Shown: positions 33,340-43,217, counted from the stretch's first letter. The stretch: DNA of 64,000 bases from Hyphomicrobium sp. (GCA_021732485.1 JAKFUV010000002.1:124001-188000); one strand, 5' to 3'. The notes: generated by a model not told the origin, from the letters alone. A program made the numbers and translations.

Positions 33340-34632
33340 ATGGATCGCATTCAAATTACCGGCGGGACGCCGCTCATCGGATCTATCCAAATCTCGGGCG
33401 CGAAGAACGCCGCGCTTCCGCTGCTCATTGCCAGCCTGCTCACCGAAGACCGCCTGACACTGAAAAACGTACCGAACCTGGCGGATGTCAACCTGCTGGT
33501 TCGCATCCTCCGAAATCATGGCGTCGATCTGGCCGTCGACGGAAAGCGGCCGGGATCGTCGACGCATCTCGGCGACACCTTTCATCTGACGGCGCGCGAT
33601 ATCGTCGATACCACCGCGCCCTATGAACTTGTGTCGCGGATGCGAGCAAGTTTCTGGGTGCTCGGTCCGCTGATCGCGCGCATGCGGCAGGCGAAGGTGT
33701 CGTTGCCCGGTGGGTGCGCGATTGGCACGCGGCCCGTCGATTTGCATTTGACAGGGTTAAAGCAGCTCGGCGCCGAAATTGACATCGAAGCGGGCTATGT
33801 CGTTGCCAGGGCGCCACGTGGACTGCACGGCGCGCACATCGTGTTCCCGAAAGTCTCGGTCGGCGCAACGCACAATGTGCTGCTGGCCGCCGTGCTTGCC
33901 AAGGGCGAAACCCTCATTGAGAACGCGGCACGCGAACCCGAAATTGGCGACGTCGCCGAATGCCTCGTCAAGATGGGATCGAAGATCGAAGGGATCGGCA
34001 CGTCGGTGCTGCGGATACAAGGGCGCGATCGCATGGAAGGCGCGGTCCACACGGTTGTGCCGGATCGTATTGAAACAGGCACCTTTGCCATGGCTGTTGC
34101 TGCCACTGGCGGCGATGTCACGCTGGAAGGGGCGAGGTCCATCCACGTGAAGCACGCCCTTGAGGTGCTGGCCCAAACCGGCACGCGCGTCGAGGACCTC
34201 GGCACCGGCATTCGTGTGACGCGGACCAGCGGCGGCATTCTGCCAATTTCAGTTGAGACGCAGCCTTTTCCTGGATTTCCAACCGATCTGCAAGCCCAGT
34301 TGATGGCGCTCCTGACGCGCGCCGGTGGCACCAGTGTCATCCGCGAAACGATTTTCGAAAATCGCTTTATGCACGTGCAGGAGCTCGCCCGCCTCGGCGC
34401 CGATATCCAGCTCCATGGCGATACCGCGACCGTCAAAGGTGTTCAATCGTTGACCGGCGCGCCGGTGATGGCGACGGATCTGCGCGCGTCCGTTTCGCTG
34501 GTCATCGCCGGACTGATGGCAGAGGGCACGACGACGATCAATCGCGTCTACCATCTCGATCGCGGTTTCGAACAACTCGAACAGAAACTGTCGCGGTGCG
34601 GCGCGCAGATCGAGCGCATTGCAAGCCACTGA
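33340..34632 (+). CDS. murA: MurA, UDP-N-acetylglucosamine 1-carboxyvinyltransferase
   Basis: A 430-residue cytoplasmic enzyme that adds enolpyruvate from PEP to UDP-GlcNAc, the first committed step of peptidoglycan synthesis. It has the N-terminal [10 protein letters not shown] (Lys22, Asn23) and the catalytic Cys126 in [15 protein letters not shown] Cys here rather than Asp predicts sensitivity to fosfomycin. [10 protein letters not shown] and RFMHVQEL are also conserved. Full length and no anomalies. Confidence 0.98.
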   Translation: MDRIQITGGTPLIGSIQISGAKNAALPLLIASLLTEDRLTLKNVPNLADVNLLVRILRNHGVDLAVDGKRPGSSTHLGDTFHLTARDIVDTTAPYELVSRMRASFWVLGPLIARMRQAKVSLPGGCAIGTRPVDLHLTGLKQLGAEIDIEAGYVVARAPRGLHGAHIVFPKVSVGATHNVLLAAVLAKGETLIENAAREPEIGDVAECLVKMGSKIEGIGTSVLRIQGRDRMEGAVHTVVPDRIETGTFAMAVAATGGDVTLEGARSIHVKHALEVLAQTGTRVEDLGTGIRVTRTSGGILPISVETQPFPGFPTDLQAQLMALLTRAGGTSVIRETIFENRFMHVQELARLGADIQLHGDTATVKGVQSLTGAPVMATDLRASVSLVIAGLMAEGTTTINRVYHLDRGFEQLEQKLSRCGAQIERIASH

Positions 34633-34709
34633 CGCAATCGCTCGCCGCGCCAACTGCACTTGCTACGCGGCCGCAATCGATCGCAACGCAGAATGAAAGG
34701 ACAAGCGGC

Positions 34710-35408
34710 GTGCGGCACTCGGATTGGGCAATCTTAGTCGGATTGGGTCTCGCTGTGATCGCAGCCAGCGCAATCGCGCTGATCGCTGGACTACCATTGA
34801 GGGCGACCGTCGCAACCGAGAGCGGAATGCTGGCGCTCTTTGATATCATCAAGTCCGTGACCGCGTTCGCGCTGCCAGGAGCGGGCTTCGCAATTGCGCT
34901 GTCGGAAGCGCGCAGGGTGCGTGGACTGCCGTATTTTGTCGCCGCGGGTTGGGCCATCGCGCTTGCCGGCTATTGGTTTTTAGATGATCAAGCCGACGCT
35001 CGCTCCGCTGTGACACTGATCGCGATGGGGACAGCCGCAGCCTACGTCTACTGGCGCGTTGCTGGAAAATTTGCCGGACGGCTTGGCGCAAAAATCGCAG
35101 CGGCTGGCGATGGATCGCTGACCGATGAACAATCAATGCGACGGTGTCGCGTCTGCACCGCGTTCACCATCGGGATCGCTGGCCTCACGGCCGTATTCTA
35201 CGCGCGAATTTTTATTCACCATGTGCAAGCGACGCCAGCCCCCGATGCCAAATGGCTTTGGTGGTCTGTAGCGCTGGCGTTCGTGGCTGGGCTGTTCGTT
35301 GGCCTTGCGATCTGGCGGATATGTGCCAAGCCGCATCTTCAGGCCGGGCATGCCCGCAACCTTCAACACCGGGCTCGGCTATCGGACGTTTTTGATTCCA
35401 CCCATTGA
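34710..35408 (+). CDS. Six-helix membrane protein, unknown function
   Basis: About 232 residues with six hydrophobic segments (WAILVGLGLAVIAASAIALI, VTAFALPGAGFAIAL, YFVAAGWAIALAGYWFL, SAVTLIAMGTAAAYVYW, AFTIGIAGLTAVFYARIF, WSVALAFVAGLFVGLAIW). A CRVC pair precedes the fifth. The GTG at 34710, nine bases after AAAGGA, was chosen over the longer frame, which overlaps murA. No family was recognised. Confidence 0.6.
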   Translation: MRHSDWAILVGLGLAVIAASAIALIAGLPLRATVATESGMLALFDIIKSVTAFALPGAGFAIALSEARRVRGLPYFVAAGWAIALAGYWFLDDQADARSAVTLIAMGTAAAYVYWRVAGKFAGRLGAKIAAAGDGSLTDEQSMRRCRVCTAFTIGIAGLTAVFYARIFIHHVQATPAPDAKWLWWSVALAFVAGLFVGLAIWRICAKPHLQAGHARNLQHRARLSDVFDSTH

Positions 35409-35511
35409 GCTGCCGGCCGTGTTGCGTGCGGTGACGTCCCTCGCTATCACTGAGCACCTTTTTCCGGAAACTTACCCTGTTACCCGGCCAACTTGAGATC
35501 ATCATCCTCCG

Positions 35512-36015
35512 ATGCCCGACTTGAAGCTCATCGCGCTCGACGCCGACGACCTGCACGTGATCTCGGCTCATTTGCAAGATGCGGTTCTGCGCGTCGCCGA
35601 TATGACGTATCTGTCGCGAGAGAAGCGCTTTGTGGCGCTGAGCAATCGTTTCGATTGGGTCAAAGCGATCGACAGCCAATCGGCAGCCAACGCCAAGAGC
35701 GGCCTTGAGCGGCGGCGAACGGCGCTGCGGGTTGAACGCGTTCTGGCAGCAAAAATCCAGGGGTTCGATCCCAACGATAAGCGCGCAACACTGTCGCTCC
35801 TCGCCGTCACGTTCACGCCGTCGAGTGACGTCAACTCACCGGACGGTGATGTCACGTTGACATTTTCAGGCGGCGCCGCCATTCGCCTGACGGTCGAGTG
35901 TCTGGAAGCGGAAATGAAAGATCTCGGTGCGGCTTGGTCCGCCAAACGATCGCCGGCGCATCCTGCGGCCGAAAATCAGACCACCGACGACGAAGGCCAG
36001 AATTCAAAACCTTAG
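35512..36015 (+). CDS. DUF2948 family protein
   Basis: A 167-residue protein matching the DUF2948 family found between murA and hisD in alphaproteobacteria: LIALDADDLHVISAHLQDA, KRFVALSNRFDW, RVERVLAAKIQGFD, LSLLAVTF, and IRLTVECLEAEMKDLG. Cytoplasmic, function unknown. The conserved location next to hisD is the main contextual information. Confidence 0.92.
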   Translation: MPDLKLIALDADDLHVISAHLQDAVLRVADMTYLSREKRFVALSNRFDWVKAIDSQSAANAKSGLERRRTALRVERVLAAKIQGFDPNDKRATLSLLAVTFTPSSDVNSPDGDVTLTFSGGAAIRLTVECLEAEMKDLGAAWSAKRSPAHPAAENQTTDDEGQNSKP

Positions 36016-36045
36016 TTCGGTGCCGTGCGCCGAGGAGACAACGTA

Positions 36046-37344
36046 ATGCCGACGCGGCTCCATAGTCGGGATCATTCGTTTGCTGCCGACTTCGCGACCT
36101 TGCTCGGACAGAAGCGCGAAGTTTCAGCCGACGTCGATCTGGCGGTTGCCAAAATCATCGCTGAAGTGCGTGCCAGGGGCGATGACGCTCTCATTGATTT
36201 CTCGGCAGAGTTCGACCGTGCCGATCTCGGAAAACTTGGCATCGCCATCACCGCCGACGACGTTAAACGCGCTGTTGCGCAATGTTCGGCGGAAACGCTG
36301 GACGCGTTGCGCTTTGCCCGCGACCGCATCGTTTCACACCATCAGCGTCAATTGCCGAGCGATGATCGCTATCGCGACGATCAAGGGGTTGAACTCGGTC
36401 ATCGTTGGACGGCGGTCGAGTCCGTTGGTCTCTACGTGCCGGGCGGGCAGGCGTCGTATCCAAGTTCAGTGCTGATGAACGCCGTGCCGGCGAAGGTCGC
36501 AGGTGTGCCGCGTATCGTCATGGTGGTGCCAACGCCGAGTGGTGAACTCAATCCGCTGGTGCTCGCGGCAGCCGACATCGCCGGCGTAACCGAGATCTAT
36601 CGGGTTGGCGGCGCGCAGGCGATCGCCGCGCTCGCTTTCGGCACAGCCACGATAAGCCCCGTCGTGAAAATTGTCGGTCCGGGTAACGCTTACGTCGCGG
36701 CTGCCAAGCGGCAAGTGTTTGGGACGGTCGGTATCGATTCTATCGCTGGTCCGTCCGAAGTTCTGATCATCGCCGACAAGAACAACGATCCTGAATGGAT
36801 TGCGGCCGATCTGTTGGCACAAGCCGAACACGATACCGCCGCCCAATCGATCCTGATGACCGACGATGCAGCATTCGCAAGCGCCGTCGAGGCGGCGGTG
36901 GCGCGCCAGTTGGCAACGCTGCCGCGCGGCAACATCGCCGGCGAGAGTTGGAATGTGTTTGGCGCCGTCATCTTGCTCGGCTCGATGTCCGAGGCGCCCG
37001 CGTTGGCCGATCGACTGGCTGCCGAGCATCTTGAAATCGCGACACCGGATGCAGAAGACCTTGCCGGAAAAATTCGCAATGCCGGCGCGATTTTTCTCGG
37101 TTGCGGCACGCCGGAGGCGATCGGCGACTATGTCTCTGGTTCCAACCATGTGCTCCCGACCGCCCGCAGCGCCCGCTTTTCGTCGGGCCTCGGCGTGCTC
37201 GACTTCATGAAGCGCACGTCGATCTTGAAACTCAATGTGCAATCGCTGGCAGCCCTTGGTCCCGCAGCCATGACCCTAGCGCGCGCGGAGGGGCTTGAAG
37301 CACATCGCCGCTCGGTTGAAATTCGCTTGCCAACGAACGCATGA
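36046..37344 (+). CDS. hisD: HisD, histidinol dehydrogenase
   Basis: A 432-residue zinc- and NAD-dependent enzyme that oxidises L-histidinol to L-histidine, the last steps of histidine synthesis. It contains the signature GGAQAIAALAFGT, VGPGNAYVAAAKRQVFG, IAGPSEVLI and the zinc-site region GSNHVLPT. The ATG at 36046 has GAGGAGA upstream and follows DUF2948 closely. No other his genes are in the window. Confidence 0.98.
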   Translation: MPTRLHSRDHSFAADFATLLGQKREVSADVDLAVAKIIAEVRARGDDALIDFSAEFDRADLGKLGIAITADDVKRAVAQCSAETLDALRFARDRIVSHHQRQLPSDDRYRDDQGVELGHRWTAVESVGLYVPGGQASYPSSVLMNAVPAKVAGVPRIVMVVPTPSGELNPLVLAAADIAGVTEIYRVGGAQAIAALAFGTATISPVVKIVGPGNAYVAAAKRQVFGTVGIDSIAGPSEVLIIADKNNDPEWIAADLLAQAEHDTAAQSILMTDDAAFASAVEAAVARQLATLPRGNIAGESWNVFGAVILLGSMSEAPALADRLAAEHLEIATPDAEDLAGKIRNAGAIFLGCGTPEAIGDYVSGSNHVLPTARSARFSSGLGVLDFMKRTSILKLNVQSLAALGPAAMTLARAEGLEAHRRSVEIRLPTNA

Positions 37345-37353
37345 GAACTGTTG

Positions 37354-37863
37354 ATGGATCAGGTTGCGCCACCCGATAGCCCACCGCCTCCGGCGTCTCG
37401 CGATCGGCTGTCCGAGATCACGCTGGACCAAAAATCGCTTGGCCGTGCCAACGCCAACATCGAGCACGAGCGCGAAGTCGCTATTTTCGATATTCTCGAT
37501 GGCAATGTATTTGCCGTCGAAGGGGCTGACGACGGTCCCTACCAGCTGGCGTTATCATTGGCTGAGGATCGGCTGATGATGGCGGTGTCGACGGCCGCAC
37601 ATCCCGATCTGCTGCACCATCAAGTTCCGCTGACCCCGCTGAAGCGGATCATGAAGGACTATTTCATGGTGTGCGAGAGCTACTATGAGGCCGTGCGCAC
37701 GGCGCCCCCGACGCGCATCCAGGCCATCGATATCAACCGGCGCGCCCTGCACGACGAGGGCAGCGTGCTGCTGCGAGAAAAACTCGCCGGCAAAATTTCC
37801 ATCGATGAAGATACCGCGCGGCGGCTGTTCACGCTCGTGTGCTCACTGCACTGGAAAGGCTGA
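37354..37863 (+). CDS. UPF0262 family protein
   Basis: A 169-residue protein matching UPF0262 (ITLDQKSLGR, EREVAIFDILDGNVF, HLLH-type middle segment, PLKRIMKDYFMVCESYYEAVR, RRALHDEGSVLLREKL, RRLFTLVCSLHWKG). Function unknown. The family typically follows hisD in Rhizobiales. The ATG at 37354 is preferred to the adjacent TTG. Confidence 0.93.
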   Translation: MDQVAPPDSPPPPASRDRLSEITLDQKSLGRANANIEHEREVAIFDILDGNVFAVEGADDGPYQLALSLAEDRLMMAVSTAAHPDLLHHQVPLTPLKRIMKDYFMVCESYYEAVRTAPPTRIQAIDINRRALHDEGSVLLREKLAGKISIDEDTARRLFTLVCSLHWKG

Positions 37864-37880
37864 GCGCCAATTTTCAAACG

Positions 37881-39188
37881 TCAGCGCAAGTCTATTGCGC
37901 CGTTGAGATACCAAAGGTTCTGCGCACCCACCCCTTTGATTTCGACCATGCCGCGTGGTTCAAGCACGAAAGACGCCCGCAGCACCTTCTCGCAGTTTGG
38001 GCAGATCAAAATTCGTCCGGGCGTCGACAGCCCTTGCAGCCGGCTCGCGATGTTGACCGGATCGCCCCACACATCATAACTGAACTTCTTGGTGCCGATG
38101 ACGCCGGCCATCATCGGTCCGGACGACATGCCGATGCGCACCTCGATGCTCATCCCTTCGCTTGCCGAGACGGCGCGTGTGGCGCCAAGCATATCGAGGG
38201 CCATTCGAGCCAATACGACGGCATGATCGGCGCGCGCCAGCGGCACTCCCGATGCAACCATGTAGGCGTCGCCGATGGTTTTGATTTTCTCGACGCCGTG
38301 GCGCTGGGCCAAGTCATCGAAGGCGCTCACCAGATTGTTGAGCAGCGCGACTGTCCGCTCAGGACCAAGCCGACGCGCTAAGCTGACGAACCCGGTAACG
38401 TCGGCAAACAGAATAGATGCGTCAGCGAAGCTGTCGGCGATCGCTTCGTTGGGCTTTGATTTGAGACGCTCGACGACGTCGTCGGGCAAGACATTTCGCA
38501 GCACCACCTCCGTTTCAGATTTGGCTCGCTCGACGAGGCTGAAGGCATAATAGACGCATGCTGCAATCAGCCCAAATGTTGTGACCGCCCCTTGGATATA
38601 GAGTGATTCAAGAATTTTATCGTCGACTTGGAGCAGCGCGACCGAGCGCGGAAAGGCGAACCAAGTGTAGAGGTGGAGCAGCAAAGCGGTTGCCACAATG
38701 GTGATCACAAGCCATAGGCGGCGGCGCTCGAAGATGACGAACGGAGCAGCCGCCGCGACCAGATATTGCAGTGTGTTGCCCCCCGTGCGGCCGAAGTAGG
38801 CCGCAAAGCCGACCAATGCCGCGAACTCGGCGACGACCAGCAGCAGACACCCTGCCACATCGTTGAACCGATGCATGAGAGGGACAGCGGCAACGAGGGC
38901 GGCAAGGCCGAGATTGATGTAGACGACCGGCAACATGGCCGCATCGCCCGACATTGCGAGCTGGACGGCATAAATACATGTCGTCATGGCGATGAGTGCT
39001 GAAATGACGTTGACGATTTTCAGACGCCGCTGCGTGTCGGGCGGATAATTTTCCGTGCCGAGGGAGGAGATAAAAGCGAACAACTTGCCGAGGGGGCTAA
39101 AAACCCGTTGCTGAAGGCTTGCGATCACGGACGCAATCGGGGTTGCCGCCACCGTCCGTTGCTCGTCAGGATGTTCGACCACGGGCAT
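37881..39188 (-). CDS. Membrane-bound class III adenylate/guanylate cyclase
   Basis: A 435-residue protein. An N-terminal six-helix membrane domain (about residues 58-225) precedes a class III cyclase domain (about 250-425). Metal-binding Asp residues are in ILFADVTGF and KTIGDAYM; substrate and transition-state residues are in KIKTIGD (Lys), YDVWGDPVNIASR (Asp, Asn, Arg), so it appears active. The Lys/Asp pair favours ATP over GTP. Located 54 bp after a Crp-like gene in the same direction, so it may be the cAMP source for that regulator. Confidence 0.93.
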   Translation of the reverse strand: MPVVEHPDEQRTVAATPIASVIASLQQRVFSPLGKLFAFISSLGTENYPPDTQRRLKIVNVISALIAMTTCIYAVQLAMSGDAAMLPVVYINLGLAALVAAVPLMHRFNDVAGCLLLVVAEFAALVGFAAYFGRTGGNTLQYLVAAAAPFVIFERRRLWLVITIVATALLLHLYTWFAFPRSVALLQVDDKILESLYIQGAVTTFGLIAACVYYAFSLVERAKSETEVVLRNVLPDDVVERLKSKPNEAIADSFADASILFADVTGFVSLARRLGPERTVALLNNLVSAFDDLAQRHGVEKIKTIGDAYMVASGVPLARADHAVVLARMALDMLGATRAVSASEGMSIEVRIGMSSGPMMAGVIGTKKFSYDVWGDPVNIASRLQGLSTPGRILICPNCEKVLRASFVLEPRGMVEIKGVGAQNLWYLNGAIDLR

Positions 39189-39242
39189 GCCGTCGACCTT
39201 TGCTGATTTTCGATCTGCGCATGATCAGGCGGCGTGCGAAAT

Positions 39243-39941
39243 CTAATCGAGACCGCCCAACGCGCTCAGCTTTTCGACTTCGCAAATCATCAATTGTCCA
39301 CGCCGTTCTAGAGCGCCTTCGGCTTCGAGGAGCGCCAGAGCGGCGTTGACTTTCGGGCGACTGGCGCCGACGAGGAGGGCCAGCTCGGTCTGAGAAATCG
39401 GCAGAGCCAATGTCACTTTAGCCGACTTGCCGTCAGGATCCTTCTGGCGGCTCGCTGCTAGAAAAAAACGTGCAAGCCGGGCTTCGATCGGATGCAGGGC
39501 GATCGCTTCGAGCTGCTCGTCGGCATCACGCAACCGACCTGACAAGAACTTCAGCGCAGCCTCGGCCACGGCCGGCTTGATGGTCAGAAGCCGCTTGAAC
39601 GCCGCCATCGAAAGCGTCAACGACACGACCCTGTTGACGGCCGTGGCATCCGCCGATCGCGGGCGACCGTCGAACAGGGCCAATTCTCCGAATATGGATG
39701 GCGGCTCGATATGGGCAAACGACAATTCGCGCCCGTCCGAGGTGAGAACCGAGAGTTTGACACGGCCTTTGCAGACGACGTGCAGTTCGCCGCCGGTGTC
39801 ACCACGCGCGAAAATCGATTGGCCTGGTTCGAAGCTGCTTTCGCGCATTTCTTCGGCAACAGCCGATCGACCGGCTGCGTCCAGCGTGCCAAACAGCGGC
39901 GCCCGGGCCAGAATATCGGCAATCTCTGTCTTGGAAATCAT
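39243..39941 (-). CDS. Crp/Fnr family cyclic-nucleotide-responsive regulator
   Basis: A 232-residue protein. The cyclic-nucleotide-binding domain has the phosphate-binding cassette FGELALFDGRPRSADATA, whose GE and RSA match cAMP-binding CRP rather than Fe-S FNR; no N-terminal Cys cluster is present. The C-terminal helix-turn-helix is ISQTELALLVGASRPKVNAAL. ATG at 39941 follows AGGTG. It is the first gene of a two-gene unit with the adenylate cyclase. Confidence 0.92.
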   Translation of the reverse strand: MISKTEIADILARAPLFGTLDAAGRSAVAEEMRESSFEPGQSIFARGDTGGELHVVCKGRVKLSVLTSDGRELSFAHIEPPSIFGELALFDGRPRSADATAVNRVVSLTLSMAAFKRLLTIKPAVAEAALKFLSGRLRDADEQLEAIALHPIEARLARFFLAASRQKDPDGKSAKVTLALPISQTELALLVGASRPKVNAALALLEAEGALERRGQLMICEVEKLSALGGLD

Positions 39942-40087
39942 GATCACCTGCGCTCGTTCAGGCCGTAATGGGCAATACTCTTGCCCGTTTTCAGCATATG
40001 CCGCAATGCGGGCAGGCCTTGCATTTGGCCAAAAGCTTAAGCCATTGTCGCGCGAAGCGCTTCCGCCGCTGTCACAATAGGGCCGTC

Positions 40088-40837
40088 ATGATTTCGTCGC
40101 TCAAAGATCAACTTTTACCATCGTTTTCACGCGGTAGCGCGCCGAGCCGGGAGACGCTGCGGCGAACACTCGCGCGCGATCGAAGTGGCTCAAATGATGA
40201 GGTGGATCGGCCGAGGCTCGTCCTGGCCAGTGCCAGCCCGCGGCGCTTGACGCTGCTGGCGCAGGTCGGCATCACGCCCGACGCGTTGCGACCGGCCTCA
40301 ATCGATGAATCCGTGAATCGGGGCGAGGTGCCGAGAAGCCTTGTGTCGCGTCTTGCACGTTCCAAGGCCGAAACGGCGCGCGATCAAATCGCCAACGATC
40401 AGGAATTGGCGGATTCTTACGTGCTGGCGGCCGATACCGTTGTCGCGGTTGGCCGCAAAATTCTGGTCAAGCCAGTGCACGTCGAGGAAGCTGCAGCGTC
40501 TCTGCAACTCTTGTCGGGCCGAACACATAAGGTGCTGACGTGCGTCTGCCTCATCATGCCCGATGACCGCATCCGTACCAAGATCGTCGACACACGCGTT
40601 CGCTTCAAACATCTGACGCGATCAGAGATCGAGGCCTACATCGCCTCTCGCGAGTGGCGCGGCAAGGCCGGTGGCTATGCCATCCAGGGTCTTGCCGGCT
40701 GCTTCGTGCAACGCATCGTTGGCTCTTATACGAATGTCGTCGGTCTGCCGGTCGCCGAGGTGACCGCATTGCTCATGACAGAGAATTTTCCGATTCATTT
40801 TAATTGGCTGAAGAACGCAGAGGTCGATCGAGATTGA
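40088..40837 (+). CDS. maf: Maf family nucleotide pyrophosphatase
   Basis: The Maf signature LVLASASPRRLTLLAQVG, the SRLARSKAE segment, LAADTVVAVG and GKAGGYAIQGLAG are present; Maf proteins hydrolyse non-canonical or methylated nucleoside triphosphates. As written the protein is 249 residues, about 40 longer than usual; a GTG at about 40200 would give normal length, so the start is uncertain. It is followed by yacG. Confidence 0.93.
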   Translation: MISSLKDQLLPSFSRGSAPSRETLRRTLARDRSGSNDEVDRPRLVLASASPRRLTLLAQVGITPDALRPASIDESVNRGEVPRSLVSRLARSKAETARDQIANDQELADSYVLAADTVVAVGRKILVKPVHVEEAAASLQLLSGRTHKVLTCVCLIMPDDRIRTKIVDTRVRFKHLTRSEIEAYIASREWRGKAGGYAIQGLAGCFVQRIVGSYTNVVGLPVAEVTALLMTENFPIHFNWLKNAEVDRD

Positions 40838-40861
40838 GGCGTGGATCGAACGATTGTCAGC

Positions 40862-41095
40862 ATGAGAAACGTTGCAATGATTAATCCCGTTCAGCCAAAA
40901 TCGCGTCGATGCCCGATCTGTTCTGACGTGGTTGGCGATGACGCTTATCGGCCATTTTGTTCGCGCCGGTGTGCCGATGTTGACCTGGGTCGCTGGTTAT
41001 CTGGGAGCTACTCGATACCCGGAACCGAGGGCGACGACGAAGCCGATGCACCGGCTGCTCCCATTGCCTCCGACGACGACGGGCCACCTCACTGA
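40862..41095 (+). CDS. yacG: YacG, DNA gyrase inhibitor zinc protein
   Basis: A short protein with the YacG zinc site CPIC...[15 protein letters not shown]. YacG binds GyrB and inhibits gyrase in E. coli. The C-terminal tail is acidic ([10 protein letters not shown]). Possible starts are ATG 40862 or ATG 40877. Located immediately after maf as in many Rhizobiales, and upstream of tRNA-Phe. Confidence 0.9.
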   Translation: MRNVAMINPVQPKSRRCPICSDVVGDDAYRPFCSRRCADVDLGRWLSGSYSIPGTEGDDEADAPAAPIASDDDGPPH

Positions 41096-41201
41096 TCGTC
41101 GGAATGAGTGATGCAAGGGCCGGAATTTGTGGCGCTTGCCAGTGGCGAAACCGCCGCCTATAAGGTGCGGACTTCGGTATGGCTTCGCGCCGCGAAGGCA
41201 G

Positions 41202-41277
41202 GCCCAGGTAGCTCAGTTGGTAGAGCATGCGACTGAAAATCGCAGTGTCGCTGGTTCAATTCCGGCCCTGGGCACCA
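41202..41277 (+). tRNA. tRNA-Phe (GAA)
   Basis: Acceptor GCCCAGG pairs with CCTGGGC, followed by A and encoded CCA. The anticodon arm GCGACTGAAAATCGC gives anticodon GAA (phenylalanine); the T arm contains GGTTCAATTCC. The 3' end and the next bases (GGGC-ACCATT-GCCC then TTTTT, 41270-41288) could act as a terminator. Confidence 0.97.
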
Positions 41278-41715
41278 TTGCCCTTTTTGCTCGTTGTCGC
41301 GAAACGATAAAACACCAAAAAAGCCTCCCACTTTGCGCCACCACTGTTTTCAGTGGGACTCATTCGTTGCCTATTCAGCCCGCAACAAGAAAGCGGTGTC
41401 CCGCTCGCGGCCATCACGTAGTGCCGTGCCGCGCGTTTGAAACTTTGGCCACTATGATCTTGCGAAAATCAGCAAACGGTCGCGAGCACACCCGCCTAAC
41501 GCTGATTAACTCATATAATTCAGCCTCATTTGGACAAATCGCTGCACTAGCCACCTTTCACGGCCGTTGATCGCCGAAATGTGCGATACTCAACGCGGAA
41601 ATAAACGTCTCGGGGGCGCGATTGCGCTCTCCCGATAAGGCCGATGCGCCGGTGTTTCAAATCGAGGCGGCACATCCAACGGCTGTTTGGACGTTAACTC
41701 AGATCAGGAGTAGCC
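41278..41715. other. Intergenic region after tRNA-Phe
   Basis: About 440 bp without a supported gene. An open frame crossing the tRNA has no protein character. An AT-richer stretch around 41505-41535 may be the promoter of the next gene. No attachment-site repeat or integrase was seen. Confidence 0.4.
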
Positions 41716-41922
41716 GTGGCAAATGCAAAATTCAAAGTTGGCCAGATGGTCGACTTCAATCCCGCGCGCGCGACGGTGCCGGCGTCTATCCGCGAATATA
41801 AAATTCTCCGGCTGATGCCGCACGAGGGCGCGGGCGAGCGCCAGTATCGCATCAAGACAATTGCTGAATTGTTTGAGCGGATTGCTAAAGAGTCGGAGTT
41901 GACTCAACGTCCGTTCGCCTAA
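41716..41922 (+). CDS. 68-aa hypothetical protein
   Basis: A 68-residue basic protein: KFKVGQMVDFNPARATVPAS, YKILRLMPHEGAGERQYRIK, FERIAKESEL. The GTG start has AGGAG upstream. The pattern, a VGQxVxF strand followed by a YRIK strand, resembles small SH3-like proteins common in alphaproteobacteria. Function unknown. Confidence 0.75.
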   Translation: MANAKFKVGQMVDFNPARATVPASIREYKILRLMPHEGAGERQYRIKTIAELFERIAKESELTQRPFA

Positions 41923-42087
41923 CCCACGCGACGCACTGCCCCCTCTGCTGCCGCTCACTTTTGCTGTTAGTCTTAAGGGGTGATGGCGGCAACGCCAAAG
42001 CTGGCAAGCCTCTTGCTCTGATGCTTCGAACAACTCTGTCGCTGCGGCTATCGCCGTTAGCGACATGAGTGTGGTTGGGAGTTCGCG

Positions 42088-42330
42088 ATGTTCAAGCTGA
42101 TGGCTGTCGGGATTGTGCTGGCGACGATCTATTCAGGCTATCCGGCATTTTTGAATCGTGGCGGGCGCATTGAGGCCTACAGTGATCTGGGCCCCATCGT
42201 CGAGTTCATCGTGCGCTGTCCGGCCGGCACCGGCGTCATGTCGTATTCCAAGCTTGAGGGGCTCTACTGCAGCTCAAAACGCACGTGCCACGGCAGCTTT
42301 CAGCCGGCCTTCAAAGACACGTGCGGTTAG
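42088..42330 (+). CDS. 80-aa exported or anchored small protein
   Basis: An 80-residue protein with a hydrophobic N-terminus (FKLMAVGIVLATIYSGY) and four Cys in the second half (VRCPAG, LYCSS, RTCHG, DTCG) that could form two disulfides. ATG with GGGAG upstream. No family was recognised. Confidence 0.65.
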   Translation: MFKLMAVGIVLATIYSGYPAFLNRGGRIEAYSDLGPIVEFIVRCPAGTGVMSYSKLEGLYCSSKRTCHGSFQPAFKDTCG

Positions 42331-42393
42331 CAGCCGGTCAAGGGTGTGGCCCGCGATCTTGACGACGACGGCGCGCGGATCGATATACGCGCC

Positions 42394-43215
42394 ATGACGT
42401 TTGTCGTGTCAGCCTTCTACAAATTCGTGTCACTTGCCGACTGCGACGCGCTGGCAGCGCGGCTGCGCGACGACCTGCGTGCGCGTGACATCAAAGGCAC
42501 CGTGCTGTTGGCCCGTGAGGGAATTAACGCGACGATTTCCGGCATCGAGACGGCGATCTCAGCCTTTCATGAGGCTTTGAAGCGCGATCCACGATTTGCC
42601 GACCTGACAGACAAGCGGGCACACACGAGCGCTCATCCGTTTCAAAAATTAAAGGTCAAGGTGAAGCCGGAAATCGTGACGTTCGGCGTCCCTGAAGCAG
42701 ACCCGGCCCGTGAGGTCGGGACCTATGTTGCGCCGGACATGTGGAACGCGCTGATCAGCGATCCCAATGTCGTCGTTGTCGACACGCGCAACGTTTACGA
42801 AGTTCAGATCGGGTCGTTTCCGGGCGCGCGCGATCCGGGCACAGAGCGCTTCAGCGACTTCCCGGACTTTGTGAGAACGCAGTTGTCGGACGCCAAGGAC
42901 AAGCCGATCGCCATGTTTTGCACGGGCGGAATTCGCTGCGAGAAGGCGTCTGCCTATTTGCTGACGCAAGGATTTACGTCGGTGTTTCACCTCGAAGGCG
43001 GCATTCTCAAATATCTTGAAACGGTGCCGAAACCGCAGAGTTTGTGGCAGGGCGAATGCTTCGTGTTCGATACACGTGTCGCCCTCAATCACGGCGTTGT
43101 CGAAGGATCACATGCGCTGTGTCCGGGCTGCGGCACGCCTGTCCTGAAGCCAGCCGATTGGATTAAGGACGATACGTCGCCAAGCCTCTGCGCCCGATGC
43201 GGTGTGGAGTCGTAG
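42394..43215 (+). CDS. trhO: TrhO, tRNA uridine(34) hydroxylase (rhodanese family)
   Basis: About 273 residues. An N-terminal domain (FYKFVSL, GTVLLAREGINATISG) precedes a rhodanese domain with VVDTRNVYEVQIGSF and the active-site Cys in FCTGGIRCEKAS, then a C-terminal zinc-like pair (CPGCGTP, CARCG). TrhO (YceA) forms 5-hydroxyuridine at the tRNA wobble position using O2. The ATG at 42394 starts the conserved region; a GTG at 42346 is possible. The stop is only 2 bp from the convergent allophanate hydrolase stop. Confidence 0.93.
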   Translation: MTFVVSAFYKFVSLADCDALAARLRDDLRARDIKGTVLLAREGINATISGIETAISAFHEALKRDPRFADLTDKRAHTSAHPFQKLKVKVKPEIVTFGVPEADPAREVGTYVAPDMWNALISDPNVVVVDTRNVYEVQIGSFPGARDPGTERFSDFPDFVRTQLSDAKDKPIAMFCTGGIRCEKASAYLLTQGFTSVFHLEGGILKYLETVPKPQSLWQGECFVFDTRVALNHGVVEGSHALCPGCGTPVLKPADWIKDDTSPSLCARCGVES

Positions 43216-43217
43216 GT

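Noticed and set aside
41127..41570. A 147-codon frame crossing tRNA-Phe
   Set aside because: It includes the whole tRNA sequence and has no protein similarity or start signal.
41202..41715. tRNA-Phe as an island attachment site
   Set aside because: No integrase, no direct repeat of the tRNA 3' end and no mobile genes were seen downstream.
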